Shown piece after piece: positions 1 to 5,457 of a stretch of 10,308 bases of DNA; within the stretch, counting starts at the first letter, position 1, and each line of letters begins with the position of its first letter. The notes under the pieces are model-generated. The model had not been told where the DNA came from, ran no database searches, and worked only from the letters and a program-made list of their open reading frames with translations. Origin of the DNA: VBAT01 sp036520835 (lineage in GTDB: Bacteria > Bacteroidota > Bacteroidia > Chitinophagales > Chitinophagaceae); contig DATDIX010000345.1 in NCBI GenBank assembly GCA_036520835.1, positions 1 through 10,308 of the forward strand, read 5' to 3'. The position numbers and the translations under genes were made by a program.

Positions 1-103
1 CGATCCTTTTGTGCTCGATGAGCTGACAAGCCAGGTTACTCAGCAAAGCATCTCTGTGTGCTTTGGTGCGGCTTAAATTTTTGATTTTGTCTCCGTGACG
101 CAT
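1..103 (-). CDS. rplQ: 50S ribosomal protein L17, N-terminal part (runs off the window)
   Basis: The minus strand from the ATG at 103 reads 34 codons beginning MRHGDKIKNLSRTKAHRDAL, the signature start of bacterial L17, and continues past position 1 without a stop. L17 is a large-subunit protein near the exit-tunnel side of the ribosome. It is normally the last gene of the alpha operon directly after rpoA, exactly as here. The start is preceded by an octamer tandem repeat and not by a Shine-Dalgarno sequence. Only the first 34 residues are visible, so nothing can be said about the C-terminus or what follows. Identification rests on the N-terminal motif plus gene order and is very secure. Confidence 0.95.
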   Translation of the reverse strand, partial: MRHGDKIKNLSRTKAHRDALLSNLACQLIEHKRI

Positions 104-110
104 GACTGTT

Positions 111-142
111 TAATTTGCTAATTTGATAATGTGCTGATTTGG
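111..142. repeat. Degenerate octamer tandem repeat, TAATTTGN x4
   Basis: Four adjacent 8-bp units are visible on the plus strand: TAATTTGC, TAATTTGA, TAATGTGC, TGATTTGG. They end 7 bp before the rplQ start codon (minus strand), so on the mRNA they form an A-rich leader made of units such as CAAATTA. The period and units are seen directly; any role in translation is inference. Confidence 0.7.
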
Positions 143-178
143 CATCCAGCAACACTTCAAATCATTGTTTAAAAATTC

Positions 179-205
179 GGTTGTACCGTGTCAGGAATTA
201 CAACC
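179..205 (-). terminator. Possible intra-operon terminator or attenuator before rplQ
   Basis: GGTTGTA (179-185) and TACAACC (199-205) form a perfect 7-bp stem with a 13-nt loop. Read on the minus strand the stem is followed by GAATTTTTAAA, a short T tract. It lies between the rpoA stop and the rplQ start, so it could lower rplQ expression or act only as an RNA-stability element. The stem is AT-rich and the T tract short, so this is a weak call. Confidence 0.3.
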
Positions 206-207
206 TT

Positions 208-297
208 AGCCCCTATCCCCTAAAGGGGTATAAAGGCAGTTTATTAAAATTTCAACTTAAGAACTCTTCTTACTCACCCTTTTAGGGGATGGGGGCT
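208..297. repeat. Inverted repeat pair of an AGCCCC-ATCCCCTAAA-GGG element
   Basis: The left copy (208-228) contains ATCCCCTAAAGGGG. The right copy (277-297) is its near-exact reverse complement, CCCTTTTAGGGGATGGGGGC. They are separated by about 48 AT-rich bases. Each copy is itself a small palindrome, so the RNA could form either two small hairpins or one large stem. The right copy overlaps the last base of the rpoA stop codon. It resembles the dispersed palindromic elements common in Bacteroidota intergenic DNA. Confidence 0.65.
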
Positions 298-1298
298 TAC
301 AATTCATCTTTATCTACACCCAGTTTCTGCAGATCCATTCCAAAATGCAGACCTCTTTCAGTCAGCACCTGCTCAATTTCTGCCAATGATTTCTGACCGA
401 AGTTGCGGAATTTCATCAGGTCTTCCTGCTCATACTGCACCAGCTCACTCAGTGAATTGATCTTAGCTGCTTTCAGGCAATTGAAGGCACGTACAGAAAG
501 ATCAAGATCTTCCAATGGCGTCTTCAGGACTTTGCGCAATTGCAGTGTCTGCTCATCTACCAGGTCTTCTTTCTTTTCTTCTTTATTATCGAAAGTGATA
601 TTCTCATCAGTGATGATCATCAGGTGCTGGATCAGGATACGTGATGCTTGCTTCACTGCTTCCTCCGGATGAATAGTTCCGTCAGTAGAAACTTCCATGA
701 TCAGCTTTTCGAAGTCTGTTCTTTGTTCCACACGGGTATTCTCGATCGTGTATTTTACATTCTTTATCGGAGTGTAAATCGCATCAATTGGAATATATCC
801 GAGAGGAGCATCTTTTGGTTTATTCTCTTCAGCCGGCACATAACCACGGCCTTTACCGATCGTCAGTTCGATCTCCATTTTTGCAGAAGAATCGAGTGTG
901 CAGATCAGCAGGTCAGGATTCATGATCTGGAAAGAATGAGTTGCTTCCCCGATCATCCCAGCAGTGAATTCAGTTTTATTTCTCAATGACAAAATGATCT
1001 TCTCATTTGCCACTTCATGCTCAACAACTTTCTTGAAGCGAACCTGTTTCAGGTTCAGGAAAATCTCCACCACATCTTCGCTGATGCCTTTCATGGTAGC
1101 AAATTCATGATCTACTCCTTCGATCTTCACACCTATGATCGCATAGCCTTCCAGCGAATTCAGTAATACACGGCGCAGTGCATTACCAATTGTTACACCA
1201 TACCCTGGCTCTAACGGACGAAACTCGAATTGAGCTTCGAAATCAGTTGCCTTTTGTAATATGATCTTATCAGGTTTTTGGAAATTTAAAATGGCCAT
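297..1298 (-). CDS. rpoA: DNA-directed RNA polymerase subunit alpha
   Basis: This is the 333-residue alpha subunit, a full-length protein of ordinary size. The N-terminal dimerisation and assembly domain is clear, with the hallmark PLEPGYGVTIGNALRRVLL at about residues 28-46 and GVDHEFATMKGISEDV at 61-76. An acidic, lysine-rich linker (about 232-258) leads to the C-terminal domain (about 261-325). That domain contains SVRAFNCLKAAKI, where R270 corresponds to the UP-element-contacting Arg265 of E. coli, and the helix-hairpin-helix RNFGQKSLAEI at 298-308. The ATG at 1298 sits in an A-rich context (CTGAAATATG) without Shine-Dalgarno pairing. Position between rpsD and rplQ is the standard alpha-operon order. 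Nothing is missing or odd in the protein. Confidence 0.98.
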   Translation of the reverse strand: MAILNFQKPDKIILQKATDFEAQFEFRPLEPGYGVTIGNALRRVLLNSLEGYAIIGVKIEGVDHEFATMKGISEDVVEIFLNLKQVRFKKVVEHEVANEKIILSLRNKTEFTAGMIGEATHSFQIMNPDLLICTLDSSAKMEIELTIGKGRGYVPAEENKPKDAPLGYIPIDAIYTPIKNVKYTIENTRVEQRTDFEKLIMEVSTDGTIHPEEAVKQASRILIQHLMIITDENITFDNKEEKKEDLVDEQTLQLRKVLKTPLEDLDLSVRAFNCLKAAKINSLSELVQYEQEDLMKFRNFGQKSLAEIEQVLTERGLHFGMDLQKLGVDKDEL

Positions 1299-1348
1299 AT
1301 TTCAGATTTAATTTTATAAATGATTGTGTTACCAGCCAGCTTATTTTG

Positions 1349-1393
1349 GAATTTTGAGATTGGGAAATTTCCCAATTGCACAATTTCCCAATC
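1349..1393. repeat. ATTGGGAAATT palindrome / alternative hairpin after rpsD
   Basis: An 18-bp perfect palindrome ATTGGGAAATTTCCCAAT spans 1359-1376. The same left arm (GATTGGGAAATT, 1358-1369) also pairs perfectly over 12 bp with AATTTCCCAATC (1382-1393), so two mutually exclusive hairpins are possible. It begins 3 bp after the rpsD stop codon. The stretch 1349-1369 recurs at 5458-5478 with a single mismatch, marking it as a dispersed repeat and not a gene-specific structure. Confidence 0.65.
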
Positions 1394-1396
1394 ACC

Positions 1397-2002
1397 TTAC
1401 TTAGAATACAACTCGACGATCAACTGCTCCTTAATATTCTCCGGAACGCTTTCCCTCTCAGGATAAGTGATAAAAGTACCTTTGAATTCAGTTTCGCTCC
1501 AATCAAGCCAGTTGAACTTTGGATTCTTACCACGTACCACGCTGGTGATAGATGTTCTGCCTTTACTACCTTCTTTTATAGTAACAACATCACCGGGTTT
1601 TAGTTGATAAGACGGAACGTTAACTATGTCACCGTTCACTTCAATGTGTTTGTGGCTTACGAGCTGGCGGGCTGCAGGGCGGCTTGGCGCTATTCCCATA
1701 CGGAAAACAGCATTATCCAAACGGGCTTCGAGTAACTTGATCAGGTTTTCACCGGTCACACCTTTACGGCGTGCTGCTTCTTCAAATGTTTTGCGGAATT
1801 GTTTCTCCAATACACCATATGTGTATTTGGCCTTTTGTTTTTCACGAAGCTGCAGGGCATATTCGCCTAAGCTTTTACGCTTGCGTTGTGCACCATGCAT
1901 ACCGGGAGGGTTGCTGTTTTTGTTCAACCATTTACCGTTGCCTAAAATAGGCTCACCAAAAATGCGGGAAATCTTGGTCTTTGGACCAGTGTAACGTGCC
2001 AT
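1397..2002 (-). CDS. rpsD: 30S ribosomal protein S4
   Basis: This 201-residue protein starts MARYTGPKTKISRIFGEP, the usual bacterial S4 opening. It nucleates 30S assembly by binding the 5' domain of 16S rRNA, and in several bacteria it also represses its own operon. The S4 RNA-binding domain is at about 92-145, with ARLDNAVFRMGIAPSRPAAR followed by HKHIEVNGDIVNVPSY. No Cys residues are present in the N-terminal part, so this is the zinc-free form. The C-terminus, ending VELYSK, is the normal end. The ATG at 2002 is preceded by an A-rich leader without Shine-Dalgarno pairing. Whether it autoregulates here cannot be seen; no known S4-binding pseudoknot was recognised upstream. Confidence 0.97.
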   Translation of the reverse strand: MARYTGPKTKISRIFGEPILGNGKWLNKNSNPPGMHGAQRKRKSLGEYALQLREKQKAKYTYGVLEKQFRKTFEEAARRKGVTGENLIKLLEARLDNAVFRMGIAPSRPAARQLVSHKHIEVNGDIVNVPSYQLKPGDVVTIKEGSKGRTSITSVVRGKNPKFNWLDWSETEFKGTFITYPERESVPENIKEQLIVELYSK

Positions 2003-2121
2003 AGTTTTTATTCATTTCGATTTTTTTTGAAACGGTGCTACGATCGGTAAAAAATCGTAAAAAATTAATCGGGCACCCTTTTTTAAATGAAACCAAATTG
2101 GCTCAATATGTCTTCCTTCAT

Positions 2122-2133
2122 CCCCTATTGGGG
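2122..2133. repeat. Small CCCC/GGGG hairpin after rpsK
   Basis: CCCCTATTGGGG is a 4-bp stem with a 4-nt loop, 8 bp past the rpsK stop codon. It resembles the CCCCTAAAGGGG cores at 217-228 and 277-288 and is preceded by the same AT dinucleotide. No T tract follows on the minus strand, so I do not call it a terminator. Confidence 0.4.
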
Positions 2134-2141
2134 CCTCAGGT

Positions 2142-2555
2142 TTATACTCTTCTTTTCTTCGGCGGACGGCAACCATTATGCGGCAACGGTGTCACGTCTT
2201 TGATCATCACTACCTCAATACCATTCTGGGAAAGTGAACGGATAGCGCTTTCACGACCTGCACCTGGTCCTTTCACATATACATCAACTCTTTTCAGACC
2301 TGCATCAAAAGCTGTTTTTGCAGCGTCAGCAGCAGCCATCTGGGCGGCATACGGAGTGTTCTTTTTAGAACCTTTGAAACCCATTTTACCGGCGCTGCTC
2401 CAGGAAATGGTCTGACCGGTCTTGTTGGTAAGGCTGATGATGATGTTGTTGAATGTTGCAGAGATGTGAGCATCGCCATAGGAGTCAACTTTCACTACTC
2501 TTTTCTTAGCGGCTGCTTTTGCGCTTGTAGCCTGCTGTACTTGTGCTTTTGCCAT
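2142..2555 (-). CDS. rpsK: 30S ribosomal protein S11
   Basis: This is a 137-residue platform protein of the small subunit, contacting 16S rRNA near the E site with S7 and S18. Diagnostic sequence is the central ISATFNNIIISLTNKTGQTI (about 31-50), WSSAGKMGFKGSKKNTPYAA, the glycine loop VKGPGAGRESAIR (about 93-105), and the invariant C-terminus PHNGCRPPKKRRV. The N-terminus carries a short Ala/Lys-rich extension before the conserved core, as is usual. The ATG at 2555 follows AGAAAATT with no Shine-Dalgarno. A hairpin with a trailing T run lies 38 bp upstream, between rpsM and this gene. Confidence 0.97.
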   Translation of the reverse strand: MAKAQVQQATSAKAAAKKRVVKVDSYGDAHISATFNNIIISLTNKTGQTISWSSAGKMGFKGSKKNTPYAAQMAAADAAKTAFDAGLKRVDVYVKGPGAGRESAIRSLSQNGIEVVMIKDVTPLPHNGCRPPKKRRV

Positions 2556-2585
2556 AATTTTCTAACGAGGTAGTCTTTATTTTTA

Positions 2586-2611
2586 AAAATCCCTCCCGCT
2601 TTTGACGGGAG
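2586..2611 (-). terminator. Possible attenuator or weak terminator between rpsM and rpsK
   Basis: On the minus strand CTCCCG, a 7-nt loop and CGGGAG form a GC-rich 6-bp stem (2593-2598 with 2606-2611), followed by GGATTTTTAAAAAT. This has the layout of an intrinsic terminator, although three bases separate the stem from the T run. Because essential ribosomal genes lie downstream, partial termination or RNA processing is more likely than a full stop. Confidence 0.4.
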
Positions 2612-2677
2612 ACTGAATCAACCCTCCTGCTGACCTACGAAGCTATCCGGCGCTGATTCATTTTTATGTAAGTCGGT

Positions 2678-2721
2678 TTCGACAAGCTCAACCTGACAGT
2701 TGTCACCCTGAGCCTGTCGAA
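2678..2721. repeat. REP-like palindrome of the TTCGACA-GCTCA type
   Basis: Two 21-bp arms (2678-2698 and 2701-2721) are inverted copies matching at 17 of 21 positions, separated by 2 bp. The right arm contains CACCCTGAGCCTGTCGAA, a form I recognise from widespread bacterial REP-like intergenic palindromes. It lies immediately after the rpsM stop codon and could fold in the mRNA, protecting its 3' side. Mismatches in the left arm suggest an old copy. Confidence 0.65.
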
Positions 2722-2724
2722 GGG

Positions 2725-3105
2725 TTATTTCTTCGGTGCCTTCTTTTTACCCGCAACTGTTTTACGCTTACCTTTTCTTGTACGGCTGTTTGTCTTGGTA
2801 CGCTGACCACGAACCGGCAAACCTTTACGGTGGCGAAGACCGCGGTAGCAGGCGATATCCAGCAAACGCTTAATGCTCATCTGCACTTCCGAACGCAACT
2901 GGCCTTCTACTTTCAGTTCTTCAGTAATGGTATTACGAATAGCATTCAGCTCTTCATCATTCCATTCATGAACTTTCTTGTTACGGTCAATACTATTCTT
3001 GTCAAGAATGTATTTCGCCGTAGAGGGGCCAATACCATATATATAGGTAAGACCTATTTCGCCTCTTTTATTTTTTGGTAAGTCAACACCGGCAATACGA
3101 GCCAT
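2725..3105 (-). CDS. rpsM: 30S ribosomal protein S13
   Basis: This 126-residue head protein of the small subunit contacts tRNA and forms bridges to the large subunit. It begins MARIAGVDLPKNKRGEIGLTYIYGIGPSTA, the universal S13 opening with its helix-two-turn-helix. It continues with the conserved CYRGLRHRKGLPVRGQRTKTN at about 86-106 and ends in a Lys-rich tail that binds rRNA. The ATG at 3105 lies in AAAGAATATG, without Shine-Dalgarno. It is separated from rpmJ by 110 bp mostly occupied by a heptamer array, which is long for this operon junction. Confidence 0.97.
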   Translation of the reverse strand: MARIAGVDLPKNKRGEIGLTYIYGIGPSTAKYILDKNSIDRNKKVHEWNDEELNAIRNTITEELKVEGQLRSEVQMSIKRLLDIACYRGLRHRKGLPVRGQRTKTNSRTRKGKRKTVAGKKKAPKK

Positions 3106-3137
3106 ATTCTTTGTTTAATGTTTTGCGTTTTTAATTT

Positions 3138-3211
3138 GTCGGCTTCGAGCTTCGTGCTCTGAGCTTCGAGACTTATAACTCGCAGCTCACAGCTACTTTT
3201 GGCTCATAGCT
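3138..3211. repeat. Degenerate heptamer tandem repeat, array A (AGCTNNR type)
   Basis: On the minus strand this 74-bp block parses into ten 7-bp units with only two small insertions (AGT and one A): AGCTATG, AGCCAAA, then AGCTGTG, AGCTGCG, AGTTATA, AGTCTCG, AGCTCAG, AGCACGA, AGCTCGA, AGCCGAC. It starts 4 bp after the rpmJ stop codon. It shares the exact 13-mer ATAACTCGCAGCT (plus strand, 3175-3187) with array B on the other side of rpmJ. The periodicity is seen directly; function is unknown. Confidence 0.7.
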
Positions 3212-3215
3212 TTTC

Positions 3216-3332
3216 TTATCCCTGTCTTTGCTTGAAGCGGGGGTTCTTTTTGTTAATAACATACAGCTTGCCTTTGCGACGAACGATCTTGCAATCAACA
3301 CTGCGTTTTTTAATGGATGCTCTTACTTTCAT
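3216..3332 (-). CDS. rpmJ: 50S ribosomal protein L36
   Basis: This is a 38-codon gene reading MKVRASIKKRSVDCKIVRRK and ending KKNPRFKQRQG, followed by TAA at 3216-3218. The length and both ends match bacterial L36, the smallest large-subunit protein, and it sits between infA and rpsM as in most bacteria. Compared with the zinc-binding form (Cys11, Cys14, Cys27, His33 in E. coli), only Cys14 remains. Positions 11, 27 and 33 are Ser, Asn and Phe, so it should not bind zinc. The ATG follows AAATAAT with no Shine-Dalgarno. Heptamer repeat arrays flank it on both sides. Confidence 0.96.
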   Translation of the reverse strand: MKVRASIKKRSVDCKIVRRKGKLYVINKKNPRFKQRQG

Positions 3333-3339
3333 ATTATTT

Positions 3340-3398
3340 GCTTTGAGCCTTGAGTTTCGAGCTTCGAGCTTGTGGCCCGCAACTCATAACTCGCAGCT
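3340..3398. repeat. Degenerate heptamer tandem repeat, array B (AGCTNNR type)
   Basis: This 59-bp block on the minus strand is exactly eight 7-bp units plus three bases, without any indel: AGCTGCG, AGTTATG, AGTTGCG, GGCCACA, AGCTCGA, AGCTCGA, AACTCAA, GGCTCAA, AGC. It fills almost the whole 72-bp spacer between the infA stop and the rpmJ start. It shares ATAACTCGCAGCT (plus strand, 3386-3398) with array A. Confidence 0.75.
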
Positions 3399-3404
3399 TA
3401 TTTA

Positions 3405-3623
3405 TTACTTATACCTGAATATGATCCTTCCCCTGCTCAAATCGTATGGCGACATTTCAACCCCTACCTTATCACCCGGAAGAATGCGGATATAGTGCAT
3501 TCTCATTTTCCCTGAGATGGTGGCGAGGATTTCGTGGCCATTTTCGAGTTTTACCCGGAACATGGCATTTGAAAGGGCCTCTATGATCGTACCATCTTGT
3601 TTAATAAGGGGTTGTTTCGACAT
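3405..3623 (-). CDS. infA: Translation initiation factor IF-1
   Basis: This 72-residue protein is a single OB-fold S1-like domain that binds the A site of the 30S subunit during initiation. MSKQPLIKQDGTIIEALSNA, then FRVKLENGHEILATISGKMR, HYIRILPGDKVGVEMSPYDL and SRGRIIFRYK match IF-1 along its full length. I chose the ATG at 3623, although the frame stays open to an ATG at 3641. The family normally begins just before this point, and the longer form would start only a few bases past the promoter candidate at 3639-3646. It is the first gene of the operon here and is preceded by a terminator. The 5' leader would be very short, about ten bases. Confidence 0.96.
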   Translation of the reverse strand: MSKQPLIKQDGTIIEALSNAMFRVKLENGHEILATISGKMRMHYIRILPGDKVGVEMSPYDLSRGRIIFRYK

Positions 3624-3638
3624 ATATTTTTGGGGCTG

Positions 3639-3669
3639 CAAAGATAGGCGGAATGACCTTAAAAAAGAA
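3639..3669 (-). promoter_or_regulatory. Promoter of the infA-rpmJ-rpsM-rpsK-rpsD-rpoA-rplQ operon
   Basis: On the minus strand TATCTTTG (3646-3639) is an exact match to the Bacteroidota -7 element TAnnTTTG. The -33 region about 20 bp upstream is T-rich (TTTC) and not a perfect TTTG. It lies directly downstream of the terminator and 15 bp ahead of the infA start, so initiation would give a leader of roughly 8-10 nt. The -7 match is seen; activity is inferred. Confidence 0.55.
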
Positions 3670-3693
3670 AAAACCCCGATTTTTTTTCGGGGT
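3661..3693 (-). terminator. Intrinsic terminator upstream of infA
   Basis: On the minus strand ACCCCGA, seven A residues and TCGGGGT form a perfect 7-bp stem, followed at once by TTTTTCTTTTTT. This is a textbook rho-independent terminator for the gene ending at 3746. In the plus direction the stem is followed by CATTC, so it is one-directional. It separates the ribosomal operon from the gene upstream. Confidence 0.85.
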
Positions 3694-3745
3694 CATTCGA
3701 AAAAAGTTATTGATTTCCAGTAGAGGAAGAAAAATCTATAGCGGA

Positions 3746-4138
3746 TCAGAGTTCCAGTGGCACTTTGGTCATGTCCAGGTGCAGGTTTTGCAATTGATGC
3801 ACTCCTAACGGAAAGCTGAAATGCCGCCTATCCTCCCTGTACCACATCTCGATATTGGAAAAATCTCCCTTTCTGGGGGTTACCAGCCTGAAAGCCCCTT
3901 TCAGGTACTTTACGGCACCATCAAGATCTTGTTTCTCAAATCCGAGCCTGGTCAACTGGCTTTCATCCAGCGGAACAGCCTGTATCTCCTCCTGGCTGTA
4001 CCAGAACTCCTGGACACCATTATCTATTAAAGCCTGGTGCTCTTCATGGCTGACACGAACAACCGTACCCACTCTTTCAACTCCTTCATCACTTACTTTG
4101 ACAATATCTCCTTGTTTTAATTCTCCGATTTTTAGCAT
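3746..4138 (-). CDS. Conserved hypothetical protein with C-terminal VHQLQN motif
   Basis: This 130-residue soluble protein has unknown function. The N-terminal half (about 1-50) reads GELKQGDIVKVSDEGVERVG-TVVRV, alternating strands that suggest a small SH3-like beta barrel. The middle has VPLDESQLTRLGFEK (55-69). The C-terminal part has MWYREDRR followed by VHQLQN at 113-118. The series 'IPL-x-E-x-L-x-x-x-GFEK ... VHQLQNL' recalls a group of short Bacteroidota proteins common in prophages and mobile elements, where the ending is usually LQNLYFALTG; here it is LQNLHLDMTK. This likeness is from memory. No signal peptide or membrane segment is visible. It has its own terminator and sits alone between hmgA and the ribosomal operon. 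Confidence 0.75.
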   Translation of the reverse strand: MLKIGELKQGDIVKVSDEGVERVGTVVRVSHEEHQALIDNGVQEFWYSQEEIQAVPLDESQLTRLGFEKQDLDGAVKYLKGAFRLVTPRKGDFSNIEMWYREDRRHFSFPLGVHQLQNLHLDMTKVPLEL

Positions 4139-4158
4139 AGCAATTCATTTTAATACTC

Positions 4159-4166
4159 CGAATATA
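4159..4166 (-). promoter_or_regulatory. Candidate promoter -7 element for the 130-residue protein
   Basis: TATATTCG on the minus strand matches seven of eight positions of TAnnTTTG. It lies 20 bp ahead of the start codon at 4138, similar to the spacing seen at other candidate promoters here. A TTG at 4185-4183 could be the upstream element but leaves only 16 bp of spacing, shorter than the usual 19. Weak call. Confidence 0.3.
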
Positions 4167-4279
4167 AAAAAGATTACGCTGACAATAAAATGACTTTCCG
4201 GGAAATTAATCACATTTACCTCAAACCGAGAAGGCTCACCACAGCAAACAAGGCTGATTAACTTTTAATTCAGTATACG

Positions 4280-5437
4280 TTATTCTGCCCAACTCATCAC
4301 ATAATTAGTGTCCTCGATCTCCAATGCCTGTTTGGTCAGCATCAGCGGCCGGAATGTATCTACCATCACGGCCAGTTCTTTGGTTTCTTTGGCGCCGATA
4401 CTTTTCTCCACTGCTCCGGGATGCGGGCCATGCGGAATGCCTGCAGGGTGCAATGTTATCATACCCCTGGTTACATGCTTGCGGCTCATAAAATCTCCAT
4501 CCACATAATATAATACCTCATCGCTGTCAATATTGCTATGATTATAAGGAGCAGGAATAGCCTGCGGATGATAGTCGTACATACGGGGAACAAAGGAACA
4601 AACCACGAACGCATTCGTTTCAAAGGTCTGGTGAGTGGGGGGAGGCATATGTACCCTCCCCGTTATCGGTTCAAAATCATGAATAGAAAAAATATAAGGA
4701 TAGCAACAGCCGTCCCACCCGATCACATCAAAAGGATGTGTACCATAATGCAAACCATACAGGATACCTTTCTTTTTGGCTTTGATCAGGTAATCACCCT
4801 TTTCATCATGTGTTTTCAGGTCCTGCGGTGGGCGGATATCCCTTTCACAATAAGGGGAGTGTTCCATCAACTGCCCAAACCGGCTCATATACCGTTTTGG
4901 GAACCGCAATGGCGAAAATGATTCAACGATAAACAACCTGTTCTTATCATTGTTGAATTCTATTTGATAGATCGTTCCTCTCGGAAGTACAATGTAATCA
5001 CCATAACCAAAAGGAAGGTCGCCGTACTGGGTTTTTACTTTACCGCTGCCTTCATGCACAAAGATCATTTCATCAGCATCGGTGTTCTTGTAATAATAAT
5101 CCTTCATGCTTTGCTGCGGGGCGGCCAGTACAATATGACAGTCATTATTTACCAGCACCGGTTTACGGCTTTGCAAAAAATCTTTTTCGGGCTTAATATT
5201 AAATCCTTCAAAACTGCGGTGCTTCAACATTTTTTCTTCCGCTATTTGCGGGCTTACATCAATCTGTGGCTCCGTTTTGATGATCTGTGTCGGGGGATGG
5301 CAATGGTAAAGCAGTGAATAGTCGTCACTGAACCCTTCGGTAGAAAATAACTGTTCGCTGTACAGGCCTCCGTCCGGTTTGCGAAACTGGGTATGACGTT
5401 TATGCGGAATATCTCCGAGTTTATAATAATGGGGCAT
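4280..5437 (-). CDS. hmgA: Homogentisate 1,2-dioxygenase
   Basis: This 385-residue cupin-fold enzyme opens the ring of homogentisate to maleylacetoacetate, the central step of tyrosine and phenylalanine breakdown, in the cytoplasm with non-heme Fe(II). The opening MPHYYKLGDIPHKRHTQFRK is typical of the shorter bacterial form; the human enzyme is about 445 residues. Likely iron ligands lie in PYNHSNIDSDEVLYYVDG (H300 and E307) and LHPAGIPHGPHPG (H336, with H330 nearby), matching His335, Glu341 and His371 of the human enzyme, with one extra residue between the first two. TH269QTF may supply the acid-base His. The ATG at 5437 has no Shine-Dalgarno. No other gene of the pathway is visible in the window, so it is solitary here. 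It is transcribed divergently from the phosphoesterase gene. Confidence 0.92.
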   Translation of the reverse strand: MPHYYKLGDIPHKRHTQFRKPDGGLYSEQLFSTEGFSDDYSLLYHCHPPTQIIKTEPQIDVSPQIAEEKMLKHRSFEGFNIKPEKDFLQSRKPVLVNNDCHIVLAAPQQSMKDYYYKNTDADEMIFVHEGSGKVKTQYGDLPFGYGDYIVLPRGTIYQIEFNNDKNRLFIVESFSPLRFPKRYMSRFGQLMEHSPYCERDIRPPQDLKTHDEKGDYLIKAKKKGILYGLHYGTHPFDVIGWDGCCYPYIFSIHDFEPITGRVHMPPPTHQTFETNAFVVCSFVPRMYDYHPQAIPAPYNHSNIDSDEVLYYVDGDFMSRKHVTRGMITLHPAGIPHGPHPGAVEKSIGAKETKELAVMVDTFRPLMLTKQALEIEDTNYVMSWAE

Positions 5438-5457
5438 ACATAAAATTTGAAATTGAT

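Noticed and set aside
403..989. Plus-strand open frames opposite rpoA
   Set aside because: They lie antisense to a clear rpoA, their products are Ser/Cys/Arg/Phe-rich in the way shadow frames are, and they lack family motifs.
2040..2058. ACGAT/ATCGT inverted repeat upstream of rpsD as an S4-binding operator
   Set aside because: The arms are only 5 bp in an A/T-rich tract and no pseudoknot resembling known S4 sites could be drawn.
1626..2415. Plus-strand open frames opposite rpsD and rpsK
   Set aside because: They are antisense to unmistakable ribosomal protein genes, have no recognisable domains, and one spans an intergenic spacer full of repeats.
3138..3398. The repeats around rpmJ as a CRISPR array
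   Set aside because: Units are 7 bp and adjacent with no spacers, and no cas gene is present.
3199..3495. Plus-strand open frame covering rpmJ and the heptamer array before it
   Set aside because: It reads through rpmJ and the end of infA in antisense; the repeat units explain its open frame.
3624..3641. Longer infA start at the ATG at 3641
   Set aside because: It would add six residues not found in IF-1 and would place the start codon against the -7 element.
4254..4273. CTGATTAA/TTAATTCAG hairpin as the hmgA terminator
   Set aside because: The stem is AT-rich with a bulge and no T run follows in the minus direction.
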